NCBI RefSeq assembly: GCF_031157375.1
Contig: NZ_JAVIFV010000001.1
Location: forward strand, 372,001 to 436,000
Length of the DNA stretch: 64,000 nucleotides
Direction: 5' to 3'
Origin: Sphingosinicella sp. LHD-64
GTDB lineage: Bacteria; Pseudomonadota; Alphaproteobacteria; Sphingomonadales; Sphingomonadaceae
Positions within the stretch are counted from its first letter, which is position 1, and the number at the start of each line of letters is the position of its first letter. The notes below the pieces were generated by a model. It was not told where the DNA came from and did no database searches. It saw nothing but the letters and a program-made list of their open reading frames with translations. Positions 1 to 8,229 of this stretch are shown piece by piece. The position numbers and the translations under genes were made by a program.

Positions 1-191
1 TCGTCGCCCGGCATCATCACATCGAGCACGACGGCGTCAAAGCGATACTGGACGACGAGCTCGCTCATCTGCCCCCCGTCGGCCGCGGTGGTCACGCGCA
101 GGCCGTTGTCGCCGAGATAGCGCGCCAGCATGGTGCGTATCTGCCGGTCGTCGTCGACGATCAGGACGTGCGGCGTCTCCTGTCGGGCCAT
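1..191 (-). CDS. Response regulator, receiver domain (partial, runs off window start)
   Basis: The N-terminal 63 residues read MARQETPHVLIVDDDRQIR..., followed by a VVLDVMMPGD stretch. This is the classic CheY-like receiver fold: an acidic pair near residues 12-14 and the phospho-acceptor Asp in LDVMMPG. The ATG lies at 191. The C-terminal output domain is outside the window, so OmpR or another class cannot be decided. It diverges from the MipA/OmpV gene, leaving 137 bases between them. Recognition as a receiver domain is secure; regulator identity is not. Confidence 0.85.
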   Translation of the reverse strand, partial: MARQETPHVLIVDDDRQIRTMLARYLGDNGLRVTTAADGGQMSELVVQYRFDAVVLDVMMPGD

Positions 192-328
192 GGCCGCCGG
201 ATAGCGCGCCCGGCAGGCCGAGTCTGTATCCGTAACATTCCGCAATATTTCGACACCGGGCGGAAATCCCAAGGTGGCGGCCGGGGCGTATAGGCGCCGA
301 GCCCATCCTGAATCCCCGGAGCCCCGCA

Positions 329-1150
329 ATGCATGCCATTTCCTCGCCGCGTCTCGTCCAATCCCGCCCCGGCTGGCGCCACGCCTTCCTGCTGCTCGTT
401 CTGCCGTTGGCTGCCATGTCGACCAAAGCCCGGGCGCAAGAAGCGGATTGGCAGGTGTCGATCGGCGGCGGCGGGTTGTACACGCCCGACTATGAGGGGT
501 CGGACGACTATCAACTCCTCCCCTTTCCGTTCGTCTCGGTCGGCTATCGCGACCTCTTCTACCTGCGCGGGCCGGAGGCGGGTTTCAATCTGCTGCGCCT
601 GCGCCCGAGCGACGATGTCCGGATCAACCTCGGCCCGGTGGCGCGCTTCCGTCGCGACCGGCCGGAGGACCGCAATGACGACCTGATCGGACTGGGCGAC
701 GTCGATGTCGCGATCGAGCTCGGCGGCGCGCTGTCGATCGAGTATCGCGATGCCTGGCTGCGCGTCAGCGTGGCGCAGGATGTCGCGGGCGGCCATGAAG
801 GGCTGGTCGGCGAGGGCGAGGCTGGCATCCGTTTCGATCTCGCGGATCGCCTGAACGCCTCGGTCAGCGCCCGCGCGAGCTGGGCCGACCGCGACTATAT
901 GGGTGCCTATTTCAGCGTGACGCCCACACAATCCGCCGCCAGTGGCCTTCCCGTCTATCAGGCCGGCAGCGGCATCAAGGATGCCGGCGCCGGCCTCAGC
1001 CTCAGCTACCAGCTGGGCCGCCATTGGACGATCTCCGCCATCGGCGGCTACACCCGCCTGCTCGGCGATGCCGCCGACGCGCCGCTGGTCACGCTGCGGG
1101 GATCGCGGGACCAATGGCAGGGCGGCCTGTTCCTGGCCTACCGTTTCTGA
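329..1150 (+). CDS. MipA/OmpV family outer-membrane protein
   Basis: This 273-residue protein has a signal peptide ending near residue 36 (hydrophobic LLLVLPLAAM, then ARA|QEA). The mature part is beta-rich with aromatic and Gly alternation, opens with a GGGGLYTPDYEGSDDY segment and ends in a terminal Phe (LFLAYRF) typical of BamA substrates. These are features of the MipA/OmpV family, outer-membrane proteins first linked to murein scaffolding (MltA-interacting) and osmotic response. It starts divergently from a response regulator, which could control it, though no operator is evident. The family call is good; the physiological role is unknown. Confidence 0.8.
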   Translation: MHAISSPRLVQSRPGWRHAFLLLVLPLAAMSTKARAQEADWQVSIGGGGLYTPDYEGSDDYQLLPFPFVSVGYRDLFYLRGPEAGFNLLRLRPSDDVRINLGPVARFRRDRPEDRNDDLIGLGDVDVAIELGGALSIEYRDAWLRVSVAQDVAGGHEGLVGEGEAGIRFDLADRLNASVSARASWADRDYMGAYFSVTPTQSAASGLPVYQAGSGIKDAGAGLSLSYQLGRHWTISAIGGYTRLLGDAADAPLVTLRGSRDQWQGGLFLAYRF

Positions 1151-1160
1151 GCGCCGCCTC

Positions 1161-2099
1161 TCAGCGGCCGGCGGGCCCCGGCAGGCTCAAATAGTGCAGG
1201 CGCCGGATCTCGCGGCGGCCGCGGACGACCGTGTCGAGGATGAGCCCGGCGAAAAAGCCGAGGGCGGCGAGGATCATCAGGCCGGTCGCCAGAATTGCGG
1301 TCGGAAAGCGAGGGACGAGCCCGGTCTTGGCGAAGGTGACGGCGAGGGGGATGGCGAGGATGATTGCGGCCACCGCGAGCGCGAGGCTGAAGCAGCCGTA
1401 GAACAAAACGGGCCGCTCGATCCGGTAGAGATGCAGGATCGTCCTCGCGATCCGCCAGCCGTCGCGCCAGGTGGAGAGCTTCGATTCCGAGCCTTCCGGT
1501 CGCGCGCCATAGGCGGTCGCCACCTCGCCCACCGGCATCGCCAGCTCGAGCGCGTGGACGGAGATTTCGGTTTCGGTCTCGAAGCCGCGCGACAAAGCGG
1601 GAAAGCTCTTCACGAAGCGGCGCGAGAAGACGCGATAGCCCGAGAAGACGTCGCTGAACGTGCGCCCGAAGAGCCCGGCGAGCAGGCCGGTGAACAGCTT
1701 GTTGCCGAGCACATGGCCGCGCCGATAGGCCTCGGTCTCCACTTCGGACCTGCGCGCGCCGACGACCATGTCGAGCTGCTCGTCGAGGAGCTTCCGGACC
1801 AGCGCCGGAGCGGCCGAGGCGTCGTAGGTCGCATCTCCGTCGGCCATGACATAGATGTCCGCCTCGACGTCCGCGAACATGCGGCGGACGACATTGCCCT
1901 TGCCCTGCATCTTCTCGGACCGGACGACGGCGCCCGCCGCTTCGGCGACCTCGCGGGTGCGGTCGGTCGAATTGTTGTCGTAGACGTAGACGGTGGCGTC
2001 CGGCAGCGCGGCGCGGAAGGCGATCACGGTGCGCGCGATCGCCGCCTCCTCATTGTAGCAGGGGAGCAGGACGGCGATGCGCGGTGCGTCGTTTGCCAA
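1161..2099 (-). CDS. GT2 family glycosyltransferase with two C-terminal membrane helices
   Basis: This 312-residue protein begins with the GT-A nucleotide-binding motif VLLPCYNEE (residues 10-18) and has a DxD-type ADGDATYD near 86-93. Two hydrophobic helices lie near 228-252 and 262-288. This layout matches dolichol/polyprenyl-phosphate glycosyltransferases (DPM1/GtrB-like), which move a sugar from a nucleotide donor to an undecaprenyl phosphate carrier at the inner membrane. No ATG precedes the conserved motif. The only sensible start is TTG at 2099, with a GGGGGAG ribosome site 6 bases upstream. It follows trigger factor by 53 bases on the same strand. Donor sugar is unknown. Confidence 0.8.
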   Translation of the reverse strand: MANDAPRIAVLLPCYNEEAAIARTVIAFRAALPDATVYVYDNNSTDRTREVAEAAGAVVRSEKMQGKGNVVRRMFADVEADIYVMADGDATYDASAAPALVRKLLDEQLDMVVGARRSEVETEAYRRGHVLGNKLFTGLLAGLFGRTFSDVFSGYRVFSRRFVKSFPALSRGFETETEISVHALELAMPVGEVATAYGARPEGSESKLSTWRDGWRIARTILHLYRIERPVLFYGCFSLALAVAAIILAIPLAVTFAKTGLVPRFPTAILATGLMILAALGFFAGLILDTVVRGRREIRRLHYLSLPGPAGR

Positions 2100-2115
2100 T
2101 GCTGCTCCCCCGGGA

Positions 2116-2141
2116 AATCCCCTCCCCCTAGCGGGAGAGAG
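2116..2141. repeat. Short C/G-rich imperfect inverted repeat after trigger factor
   Basis: Between the trigger factor stop and the glycosyltransferase start is CCTCCCCCTAGCGGGAGAG, an imperfect palindrome with CTCCC/GGGAG arms. It resembles short intergenic palindromes common in alphaproteobacteria and may act as a weak terminator or mRNA-end structure. No U-tract follows, so the terminator role is uncertain. Confidence 0.3.
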
Positions 2142-2152
2142 TTAAGCCCTGA

Positions 2153-3742
2153 TTAGGCCTTCTTGGCCGGGGCCTTCTTCGCCGCCGGCTTCTTGGCCGG
2201 AGCGTCGGCCTTCTCGGACGCATCCGCCTTCTTTGCGGCGACCTTCTTCGTCGGCTTCTCGGCCGGCGCTTCGACGGCATCCGCCTTGGCGGCAGGCTTC
2301 TTGGCCGCGTCCTTCTTCGGCCCTTCGACGCCGCCTGCGGCGTCGCTCAGGACAGGCTTGGCACCGTGGTCATGATCATGGTGATCGTGACCGCAGCCCG
2401 GGCCGTGGACATGGCCTTCCTCGGACTCGATCGCCTCCTGCAGCGCGTCGCGGGTCACCTCGCGGTCGCCGATCTCGGCCTTGCCGAACAGGAAGTCGAC
2501 GACCTTGTCCTCGTAGAGCGGCGCGCGGAGCTGCGCGGCGGCCATCGGTTCGCTGCGGATATATTCGACGAAGCGCTGGCGGTCCTCCGGCCGGTACTGC
2601 TGCGCCGCCTGCATGACGAGCGCGTTCATTTCCTGCTGGTTGACTTCGACGCCGTTCTTCTGGCCGATCTCGGAGAGCAGCAGGCCGAGGCGGACACGGC
2701 GCTCGGCGATCGCGCGATAGTCGCCGCGCTCGCTCTCCATCTCGGCGCGGGCGGCCGCGGGGTCCTCCTCGTGGCTCGCCTCATGCTCGAGCTGGCGCCA
2801 GATCTGATCGAACTCGGCATCGACCATCGACTGGGGCACCGGGAAATCGTGCGCGGCCGCGAGCTGGTCGAGCAGCTGGCGCTTCATATGGGTGCGGGTG
2901 AGGCCGTTCAATTCCTGCTCGACCTGATTCTTGAGCAGGTCCCGGAGCTGGGCGATCCCCTCCAGGCCCATCGACTGGGCGAAGGAATCGTCCGCCTTCA
3001 CGTCGCGCGCGGTCTGCACCTCGTTGACGACGACCTCGAACACCGCATCGCGGCCTTTCAGATAGGCGACCGGATATTCCTGCGGGAAGGTCACCTTGAC
3101 CTGCTTCTCGTCATTGGCCTTCACGCCGACGAGCTGGTCCTCGAAGCCCGGGATCAGGCGACCCGAGCCGAGCTCGATCGACATGCCCTCGCCCTTGCCG
3201 CCCTCGAACGGCTCGCCGTCGACCTTGCCCTCGAAATCCATGACGACGAGATCGCCCATCGCGGCCTTGTGGGCGGCGGGAGCGGGATCGAAGCTCTTCT
3301 GGCCCTGGGCGAGGCGCTGGGCGGCCTCGTCGAGCATGTCGTCGGAGACGGGAACGGTCAGCCGCTCGAGCTTCAGGCCCTCGATGCTCGCCGCCGGCAC
3401 GTCGGGGAGGGTCTCGACCTCGACGGTGACGATGGCGTCCTTGCCCTGGCCGGCTTCCTCGAGCGCGACGCTCGGAGTCATGGCCGGGCGCAGGTTCTGC
3501 TCGGCGAGCAGCTTCTGCACACCCTCCTGAACCGCGCTCTCCAGCGCCTGCTGCTCCAGCGCGGGGCCGTGCATCTTGCGGACGAGATTGGCCGGAACCT
3601 TGCCGGGACGGAAACCGGGCATGCGCACCTGCGGCGCGACCGACTTCAGCTCGGCATCGACCCGCGCGCTGATGTCCTTGGCGGGGATGGTGAGCCGATA
3701 GGCGCGCTTCAGGCCCTCGTTCAACGTCTCGACAGTCTGCAT
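2153..3742 (-). CDS. tig: Trigger factor, ribosome-associated chaperone/prolyl isomerase, with extended His-rich and Lys/Ala tail
   Basis: The ribosome-docking signature GFRPGKVP is at residues 43-50. An FKBP-type PPIase domain follows at about 155-245 (GDLVVMDFEGKVDG...), then the helical chaperone domain. The start chosen is ATG 3742 (MQTVET), the family's usual N-terminus with AAGG upstream; an in-frame ATG at 3757 would add five residues. Typical trigger factors are 430-450 residues and this one is about 529. The extra tail contains a His-rich patch (443-460, GHVHGPGCGHDHHDHDHG), then a Lys/Ala/Pro-rich disordered stretch. Residues 465-474 (LSDAAGGVEG) are encoded by a 31-bp dispersed palindromic repeat (2321-2351). 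Chaperone function is certain; the tail's role is unknown. Confidence 0.95.
   Translation of the reverse strand: MQTVETLNEGLKRAYRLTIPAKDISARVDAELKSVAPQVRMPGFRPGKVPANLVRKMHGPALEQQALESAVQEGVQKLLAEQNLRPAMTPSVALEEAGQGKDAIVTVEVETLPDVPAASIEGLKLERLTVPVSDDMLDEAAQRLAQGQKSFDPAPAAHKAAMGDLVVMDFEGKVDGEPFEGGKGEGMSIELGSGRLIPGFEDQLVGVKANDEKQVKVTFPQEYPVAYLKGRDAVFEVVVNEVQTARDVKADDSFAQSMGLEGIAQLRDLLKNQVEQELNGLTRTHMKRQLLDQLAAAHDFPVPQSMVDAEFDQIWRQLEHEASHEEDPAAARAEMESERGDYRAIAERRVRLGLLLSEIGQKNGVEVNQQEMNALVMQAAQQYRPEDRQRFVEYIRSEPMAAAQLRAPLYEDKVVDFLFGKAEIGDREVTRDALQEAIESEEGHVHGPGCGHDHHDHDHGAKPVLSDAAGGVEGPKKDAAKKPAAKADAVEAPAEKPTKKVAAKKADASEKADAPAKKPAAKKAPAKKA
2321..2351 (-). repeat. Dispersed 31-bp palindromic repeat inside the trigger factor gene
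   Basis: Read on the minus strand this begins CCTGAGCGACGCCGC and ends GGCGTCGAAGGG, with a central perfect stem GACGCCGC-AG-GCGGCGTC. All 31 bases are identical to 48501-48531. The outer halves CCTGAGC and TCGAAGG are also found in a shorter variant at 43634-43655. Here the unit is read in frame as LSDAAGGVEG. Confidence 0.85.
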
Positions 3743-3803
3743 TGCGAAAACCTTCATGTCAGCAAAAGATGCGGGCGCCTATGCGTGGGCGTTTCGGGCG
3801 GAC

Positions 3804-3888
3804 TGGTGCGGGCGAAGGGACTCGAACCCCCACATCTTTCGATACTGGAACCTAAATCCAGCGCGTCTACCAGTTCCGCCACGCCCGC
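3804..3888 (-). tRNA. tRNA-Leu, anticodon UAG
   Basis: The minus strand folds as a class II tRNA. The acceptor stem is GCGGGCG/CGCCCGC. The D-arm is followed by anticodon stem CTGGA/TCCAG enclosing loop TTTAGGT, which gives anticodon TAG (CUA/CUN codons). A long variable arm and a GGGTTCGAGTCCC T-arm follow. The 3' end is A plus an encoded CCA (3804-3806). The long variable arm supports leucine. It stands alone, between ppx and trigger factor. Confidence 0.95.
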
Positions 3889-3957
3889 TTAGGCCGGCAA
3901 AGGCGGCGTCTATAGCAGTGCTGACATGAAGGGCAAGCGCGGCATGCCACCGGACCG

Positions 3958-5424
3958 TCATCTGCCGATCTGGAGCTCCGATCTCAGGTTCAGCTCGATC
4001 GCGAGGGTCTTGAGGCGCCGTTCCACCGGCTCGCCGGCCAGCGCCGCATCGTCTTGCGCGATCCGCAGGCGCAGCGCGCCGTCGCGGCGGCTGAGTCGGC
4101 TGTTCTCCAGCCCCGTCGCCACGCCGCCGCTGAACCGCTGGCCGAGGCGCATCGCGAAGCCCCAAAGCTGCGCGCGCTTCAGTTCCTCCGGCGTGCAGAG
4201 CGCGGCGATCGCCGGGTAAGGCAGGTCGCGGCCGCCGCCGAAAGCGCAGAACAGGGCCTGGGCCAGCATCACCCGGCCCGGCGCGTCGATTGCGACCCAA
4301 TTGCCGTGCAGCGCCATGTCGATGCCCCGCTCGGCGCGGAAATCGGGATGGGCCGCCCAGGCGATGTCGGAGAGGAGGCAGGCCGCCAGCCGAAGCCGCG
4401 CCTGGCGCGGCGTATCGTCGAATACCGGGGCGATCCAGGCGTCGAGCAGGTCGCCATGCTGGGCGAAGCGCCCCAAGCCCGCGCCGGCCTCGCGCGCCGC
4501 CTCGATCAGCGGATCGAGCTTGCGGGTCTCCCGGTCGAGCTCGTCGTAGAGCAGGCCCTCGCGAATGCCGAAGCTGGAGACGACCAGCGCCGACGGCTGG
4601 AGGGTTTCCACCAGCGCCACGAGGAGCTGATTGGCGCGCGGCAGGCTGGGCACGCGCGAGGGCGACACCGGGGTGATCTCGCGGACCAGATCCTTGTCGA
4701 GCTTGCGCAGGGGCTCGCGCAGCGCCGCCGGGCGATTGGCGGGCATCGCATGCTGCTGGGTGATCGGCAGCGGATGATCGGTCAGCGCCATGTCGAGCTG
4801 TGCCAGCGCGCGCCAGCTGCCGCCCACCATGTAGAAGGGCCGCCCCTTGCCGGCGTCGGCGAAACCGGTCGCCTCGACCGCCTTGACGACCTTCCTGGCG
4901 AAGGCGGCATCCCCCTCCCTGGCCAGTGCGTCGAGCCGGAGCACGCCGAGCGGGAGCGAGACGTTGCGCTTCACCGCCCGCCTCGAGAGCTCGACCAGCT
5001 CCAGGCTGCCACCGCCGAGATCGCCGACCAGGCCTTCGGCATCGGGAATGGCGGAGAGGACGCCGAGGCCGGCCATCCTCGCCTCCTCCTTGCCGGAAAG
5101 GATGTGGGGGTCGAGGCCGATGGCGCGCACCTGATCGAGGAATGCATCGCCGTTCGAAGCCTCCCGCACTGCGGCGGTCGCCACTGTCCGGGTCAGCACG
5201 ACGCCCATCTGCTGTGTGAGCAGATGGAACCGGGCGAGCGCGGCCAAGGCCCGCGCCTGCGCTTCTGTGCCCAAGGCCCCGGTGTCAGGGATTTCACGGC
5301 CCAACCCGGCCATGATCTTCTCGTTGAAGATCACCGAGGGGCTGCGCTTCGCGCCCGAATAGACGACGAGGCGGACCGAATTCGATCCAATGTCGATGAT
5401 GGCGACCGGCGCTTCCGCAAACAT
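3958..5424 (-). CDS. ppx: Ppx/GppA exopolyphosphatase
   Basis: This 488-residue protein has the ASKHA phosphate-binding motifs DIGSNSVRLVVY (11-22) and GDLGGGSLELVE (about 140-151). Exopolyphosphatase releases terminal phosphate from long-chain polyphosphate; GppA-type members also hydrolyse pppGpp. The gene lies 12 bases downstream of polyphosphate kinase on the same strand, a common ppk-ppx operon that supports the polyphosphate role. Length and motifs are normal. The choice between Ppx and GppA rests on context. Confidence 0.92.
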   Translation of the reverse strand: MFAEAPVAIIDIGSNSVRLVVYSGAKRSPSVIFNEKIMAGLGREIPDTGALGTEAQARALAALARFHLLTQQMGVVLTRTVATAAVREASNGDAFLDQVRAIGLDPHILSGKEEARMAGLGVLSAIPDAEGLVGDLGGGSLELVELSRRAVKRNVSLPLGVLRLDALAREGDAAFARKVVKAVEATGFADAGKGRPFYMVGGSWRALAQLDMALTDHPLPITQQHAMPANRPAALREPLRKLDKDLVREITPVSPSRVPSLPRANQLLVALVETLQPSALVVSSFGIREGLLYDELDRETRKLDPLIEAAREAGAGLGRFAQHGDLLDAWIAPVFDDTPRQARLRLAACLLSDIAWAAHPDFRAERGIDMALHGNWVAIDAPGRVMLAQALFCAFGGGRDLPYPAIAALCTPEELKRAQLWGFAMRLGQRFSGGVATGLENSRLSRRDGALRLRIAQDDAALAGEPVERRLKTLAIELNLRSELQIGR

Positions 5425-5436
5425 ATGGGAGACGCC

Positions 5437-7602
5437 CTAGTGCGTCCCGCGGGGCAATCGCAACTTCTTGGGCAGCGCGCCGCCGCCATGAAGGGCCGCG
5501 CCGCGGCCGGATAGCGACGGGTTGGTCATGAAATAATGGTGCAGGTTAAACGGCTTCTCGCCGTTTGTTGAGTGCAGGCGCTCATAGCTGCCGTCAGGCA
5601 GCATCCGCCAGCTCTGCTCGTTGTCGATGATGTTCGCCACCATCACCTGGTCGAGAATCTGGGCGTGGACGGTGGGATTCTCCAGCGGCAGCGCATATTC
5701 GACGCGGCGATCGAAGTTGCGCGGCATCCAGTCGGCCGAGGAGATGTAGACCCCGGCATGACGATTCGGCAGCGCATCGCCGTTGCCGAAGCACCAGATC
5801 CGGCTGTGCTCGAGAAAGCGGCCGACGATCGACTTCACCCGGATGTTCTCGGAGAGGCCCGGGACTCCCGGCCGCAGGCAGCAGATGCCGCGGATGACGA
5901 GGTCGATCTCGACGCCCGCCTGACTGGCTTCGTAGAGCTTGTCGATGATCGCCGCGTCGACGATCGAGTTCATCTTCGCCCAGATCGCGCCATGCCTGCC
6001 GGCGCGTGCATGGGCGATTTCGCGGTCGATCAGGTCCGAAAGACGGCGGCGCATGTCGCTCGGCGACATGACGATCAGCTCCAGTCCCGTCGGCTCGATA
6101 TAGCCGGTGATGTAGTTGAAGACGTGGGCAACGTCGCGGCCGACCCGCGGGTCGGCGGTGAAGAAGCTGAGGTCCGTGTAGATCTTGGCCGTGATCGGAT
6201 GGTAGTTGCCGGTGCCGAGATGGCAGTAGGTACGGTAGCTCCCCTCCTCGCGGCGCACGACCATCGACATCTTGGCGTGGGTCTTCCACTCGATGAAGCC
6301 GTAGACCACCTGGACGCCGGCTCGCTCCAGGGCGCTCGCCCAGAGCAAATTCTGCTCCTCGTCGAACCGGGCTTTCAGCTCCACAACCGCCGTGACCGAC
6401 TTGCCGGCCTCGGCCGCCGCGATGAGCGCGTTGATGACGGCCGACTGTTTTCCGGCGCGATAGAGCGTCTGCTTGATCGCGACGACGTCCGGATCCTCGG
6501 CCGCCTGACGCAGGAAGGCAAGCACGACGTCGAAGCTCTCGTACGGGTGATGGACGACGATGTCCTTGGCCCTGATCGCGGCGAAGCAGTCGCCGTCATA
6601 TTCGCGGATGCGCTCGGGAAAGCGGGCCGAGAAAGCGGGGAATTTGAGGTCGGGACGATCCTCGTCGACCAGCAACTCGAGGTCCGCGATGCCGAGGAAA
6701 CCGGTCGATTCCGACACCAATGCCTCGCTGGCATCGAGACCCTCGCGGACCAGCGCGACAAGGTCGTCCGGCATGTCGGCGGCGAGCTTGAGGCGGATGA
6801 CGCGGCCGCGGCGCCGGCGCTTGATCGCGCTCCGGTAATAGCGGACGAGGTCCTCGGCCTCCTCCTCGATCTCGATGTCGCTGTCGCGGATGATCCGGAA
6901 GGCGCCGCCGCCGAGCAGCTCGTAGCCCGGGAACATCACGCCGATCTGGCGGCGGATCAGATGCTCGATGGCGACATAGTGCGCCGCCTCGCCCGGGATG
7001 CGGACGAAGCGCGGCAGAGTCGAGGGGACCATCAGCAGCTCGCGGATCGGCTCGCCGTCCGAGATGCGCTTGAGGTCGAAGATCAAAGAGAAACCCTTGT
7101 TCGGGATGAACGGGAACGGGTGCGCCGGGTCGATCGCCTGCGGAGTCAGGACCGGGAAAATATGGTCTTGGAAATGCTGGTCGAGCCAAGCGCCGTCCTC
7201 GGCACCGATCTCGTGATGGCTGAGCACGACGAGGCCCGCCTCCCGCAGCATTTCGCGCAGGTCCGCCCAGACTCCCTGCTGCGCGGCGGTGAGCCCATCC
7301 GCCTCGGTGGCGATCGCGGAGAGTTGCTGTGCCGGCGTCAGGCCGTCGGCGGACGTTTCCTCCACTCCGAGCAGCTGCTGCGCCTTGAGGCCCGCGACGC
7401 GGACCATGAAGAATTCGTCGAGATTGTTGCCGGAGATCGACAGGAAGCGCACCCGCTCGAGCAGCGGATGGGCGGGATTGCAGGCTTCCTCGAGCACCCG
7501 CCGGTTGAAGCTCAGCCAGGAAAGCTCGCGGTTGAAATAGCGCCGCGTATCGGCTTCGGCCGCAGGAGCGGCGTCGTTGGCGGGCTTGGCGGCGGGTTCC
7601 AT
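5437..7602 (-). CDS. ppk1: Polyphosphate kinase 1
   Basis: At 721 residues this matches PPK1. The N-terminus has [20 protein letters not shown]. The phospholipase-D-like catalytic domains include [19 protein letters not shown], where the His before LGTGN is the autophosphorylated residue of the family. A second conserved block, [16 protein letters not shown], lies towards the C-terminus. PPK1 reversibly polymerises the ATP gamma-phosphate into inorganic polyphosphate. The ATG overlaps the hda stop by one base, so hda-ppk-ppx form a tight unit and are probably co-transcribed. Confidence 0.97.
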   Translation of the reverse strand: MEPAAKPANDAAPAAEADTRRYFNRELSWLSFNRRVLEEACNPAHPLLERVRFLSISGNNLDEFFMVRVAGLKAQQLLGVEETSADGLTPAQQLSAIATEADGLTAAQQGVWADLREMLREAGLVVLSHHEIGAEDGAWLDQHFQDHIFPVLTPQAIDPAHPFPFIPNKGFSLIFDLKRISDGEPIRELLMVPSTLPRFVRIPGEAAHYVAIEHLIRRQIGVMFPGYELLGGGAFRIIRDSDIEIEEEAEDLVRYYRSAIKRRRRGRVIRLKLAADMPDDLVALVREGLDASEALVSESTGFLGIADLELLVDEDRPDLKFPAFSARFPERIREYDGDCFAAIRAKDIVVHHPYESFDVVLAFLRQAAEDPDVVAIKQTLYRAGKQSAVINALIAAAEAGKSVTAVVELKARFDEEQNLLWASALERAGVQVVYGFIEWKTHAKMSMVVRREEGSYRTYCHLGTGNYHPITAKIYTDLSFFTADPRVGRDVAHVFNYITGYIEPTGLELIVMSPSDMRRRLSDLIDREIAHARAGRHGAIWAKMNSIVDAAIIDKLYEASQAGVEIDLVIRGICCLRPGVPGLSENIRVKSIVGRFLEHSRIWCFGNGDALPNRHAGVYISSADWMPRNFDRRVEYALPLENPTVHAQILDQVMVANIIDNEQSWRMLPDGSYERLHSTNGEKPFNLHHYFMTNPSLSGRGAALHGGGALPKKLRLPRGTH

Positions 7603-8219
7603 CAGCGGCCTTTCGCTCGTCCGATCAGTCCGGCCTCGTCGAGGGCCTTTCTGGCCATAGGCACGGTCATGCGGCGATGATGTGACAGCATCGCCTGATC
7701 GAGGATGTCGACGACATTGAGCACCGAAACATAGCTGCGTTCGATCCGCGGAACCAGATATTCGGACAAATCGGGCGGCGCGGCGATGCCGCGGTCGCCG
7801 AGCAGCTTCAGGATCAGGTCGGCGAGCAGCGCGTCGTCGGGCGCGCCGATCTCGACTTGGGGCGTCGCCGCGAGCCGCGACCTCAGATCCGGCAGCGCGA
7901 CCTCCCAGCGCGGCGGCGGCGCATCGGCGATGATGAGCAGCGGCTTGCGGCTGGCCTGGGCCTGGTTCCAGGCGTGGAACAGCGCCTCCTCGTCATGGCT
8001 CTCGGCATTGTCGAACAGCCGCCCGCCGGTCTTGCGGACGAAGATGCGTCCCAGGAGGCTGCGGCCGGACTTGCGCGGGCCGGTGAGCAGCGTCGCCATC
8101 ACCGGCCACAACGCCCATCGGCGGAAATGATCGAATGCGGCCCGATTGGAGGCGGAGAGGAGAAAGTCCTCTTCGCGATCCGCCACCGGCCAGTCGAGCG
8201 GCAGCGCGATCTGGTTCAT
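7602..8219 (-). CDS. hdaA: DnaA-related regulator of replication initiation, Hda/HdaA type
   Basis: This 205-residue protein opens with QIALPLDW, a beta-clamp binding peptide of the Q-x-x-L-P-L kind seen in Hda. A reduced DnaA-like AAA+ fold follows: [17 protein letters not shown] is a Walker-A equivalent, and [13 protein letters not shown] sits in the Walker-B position. Such proteins bind the DNA polymerase clamp and stimulate ATP hydrolysis by DnaA, limiting re-initiation. The divergent purMN genes and the adjacent DUF2066-like gene match the neighbourhood of Hda homologues in other proteobacteria. The short length and lack of DnaA domain IV rule out DnaA itself. Confidence 0.88.
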   Translation of the reverse strand: MNQIALPLDWPVADREEDFLLSASNRAAFDHFRRWALWPVMATLLTGPRKSGRSLLGRIFVRKTGGRLFDNAESHDEEALFHAWNQAQASRKPLLIIADAPPPRWEVALPDLRSRLAATPQVEIGAPDDALLADLILKLLGDRGIAAPPDLSEYLVPRIERSYVSVLNVVDILDQAMLSHHRRMTVPMARKALDEAGLIGRAKGR

Positions 8220-8229
8220 CGCCCGGCGC

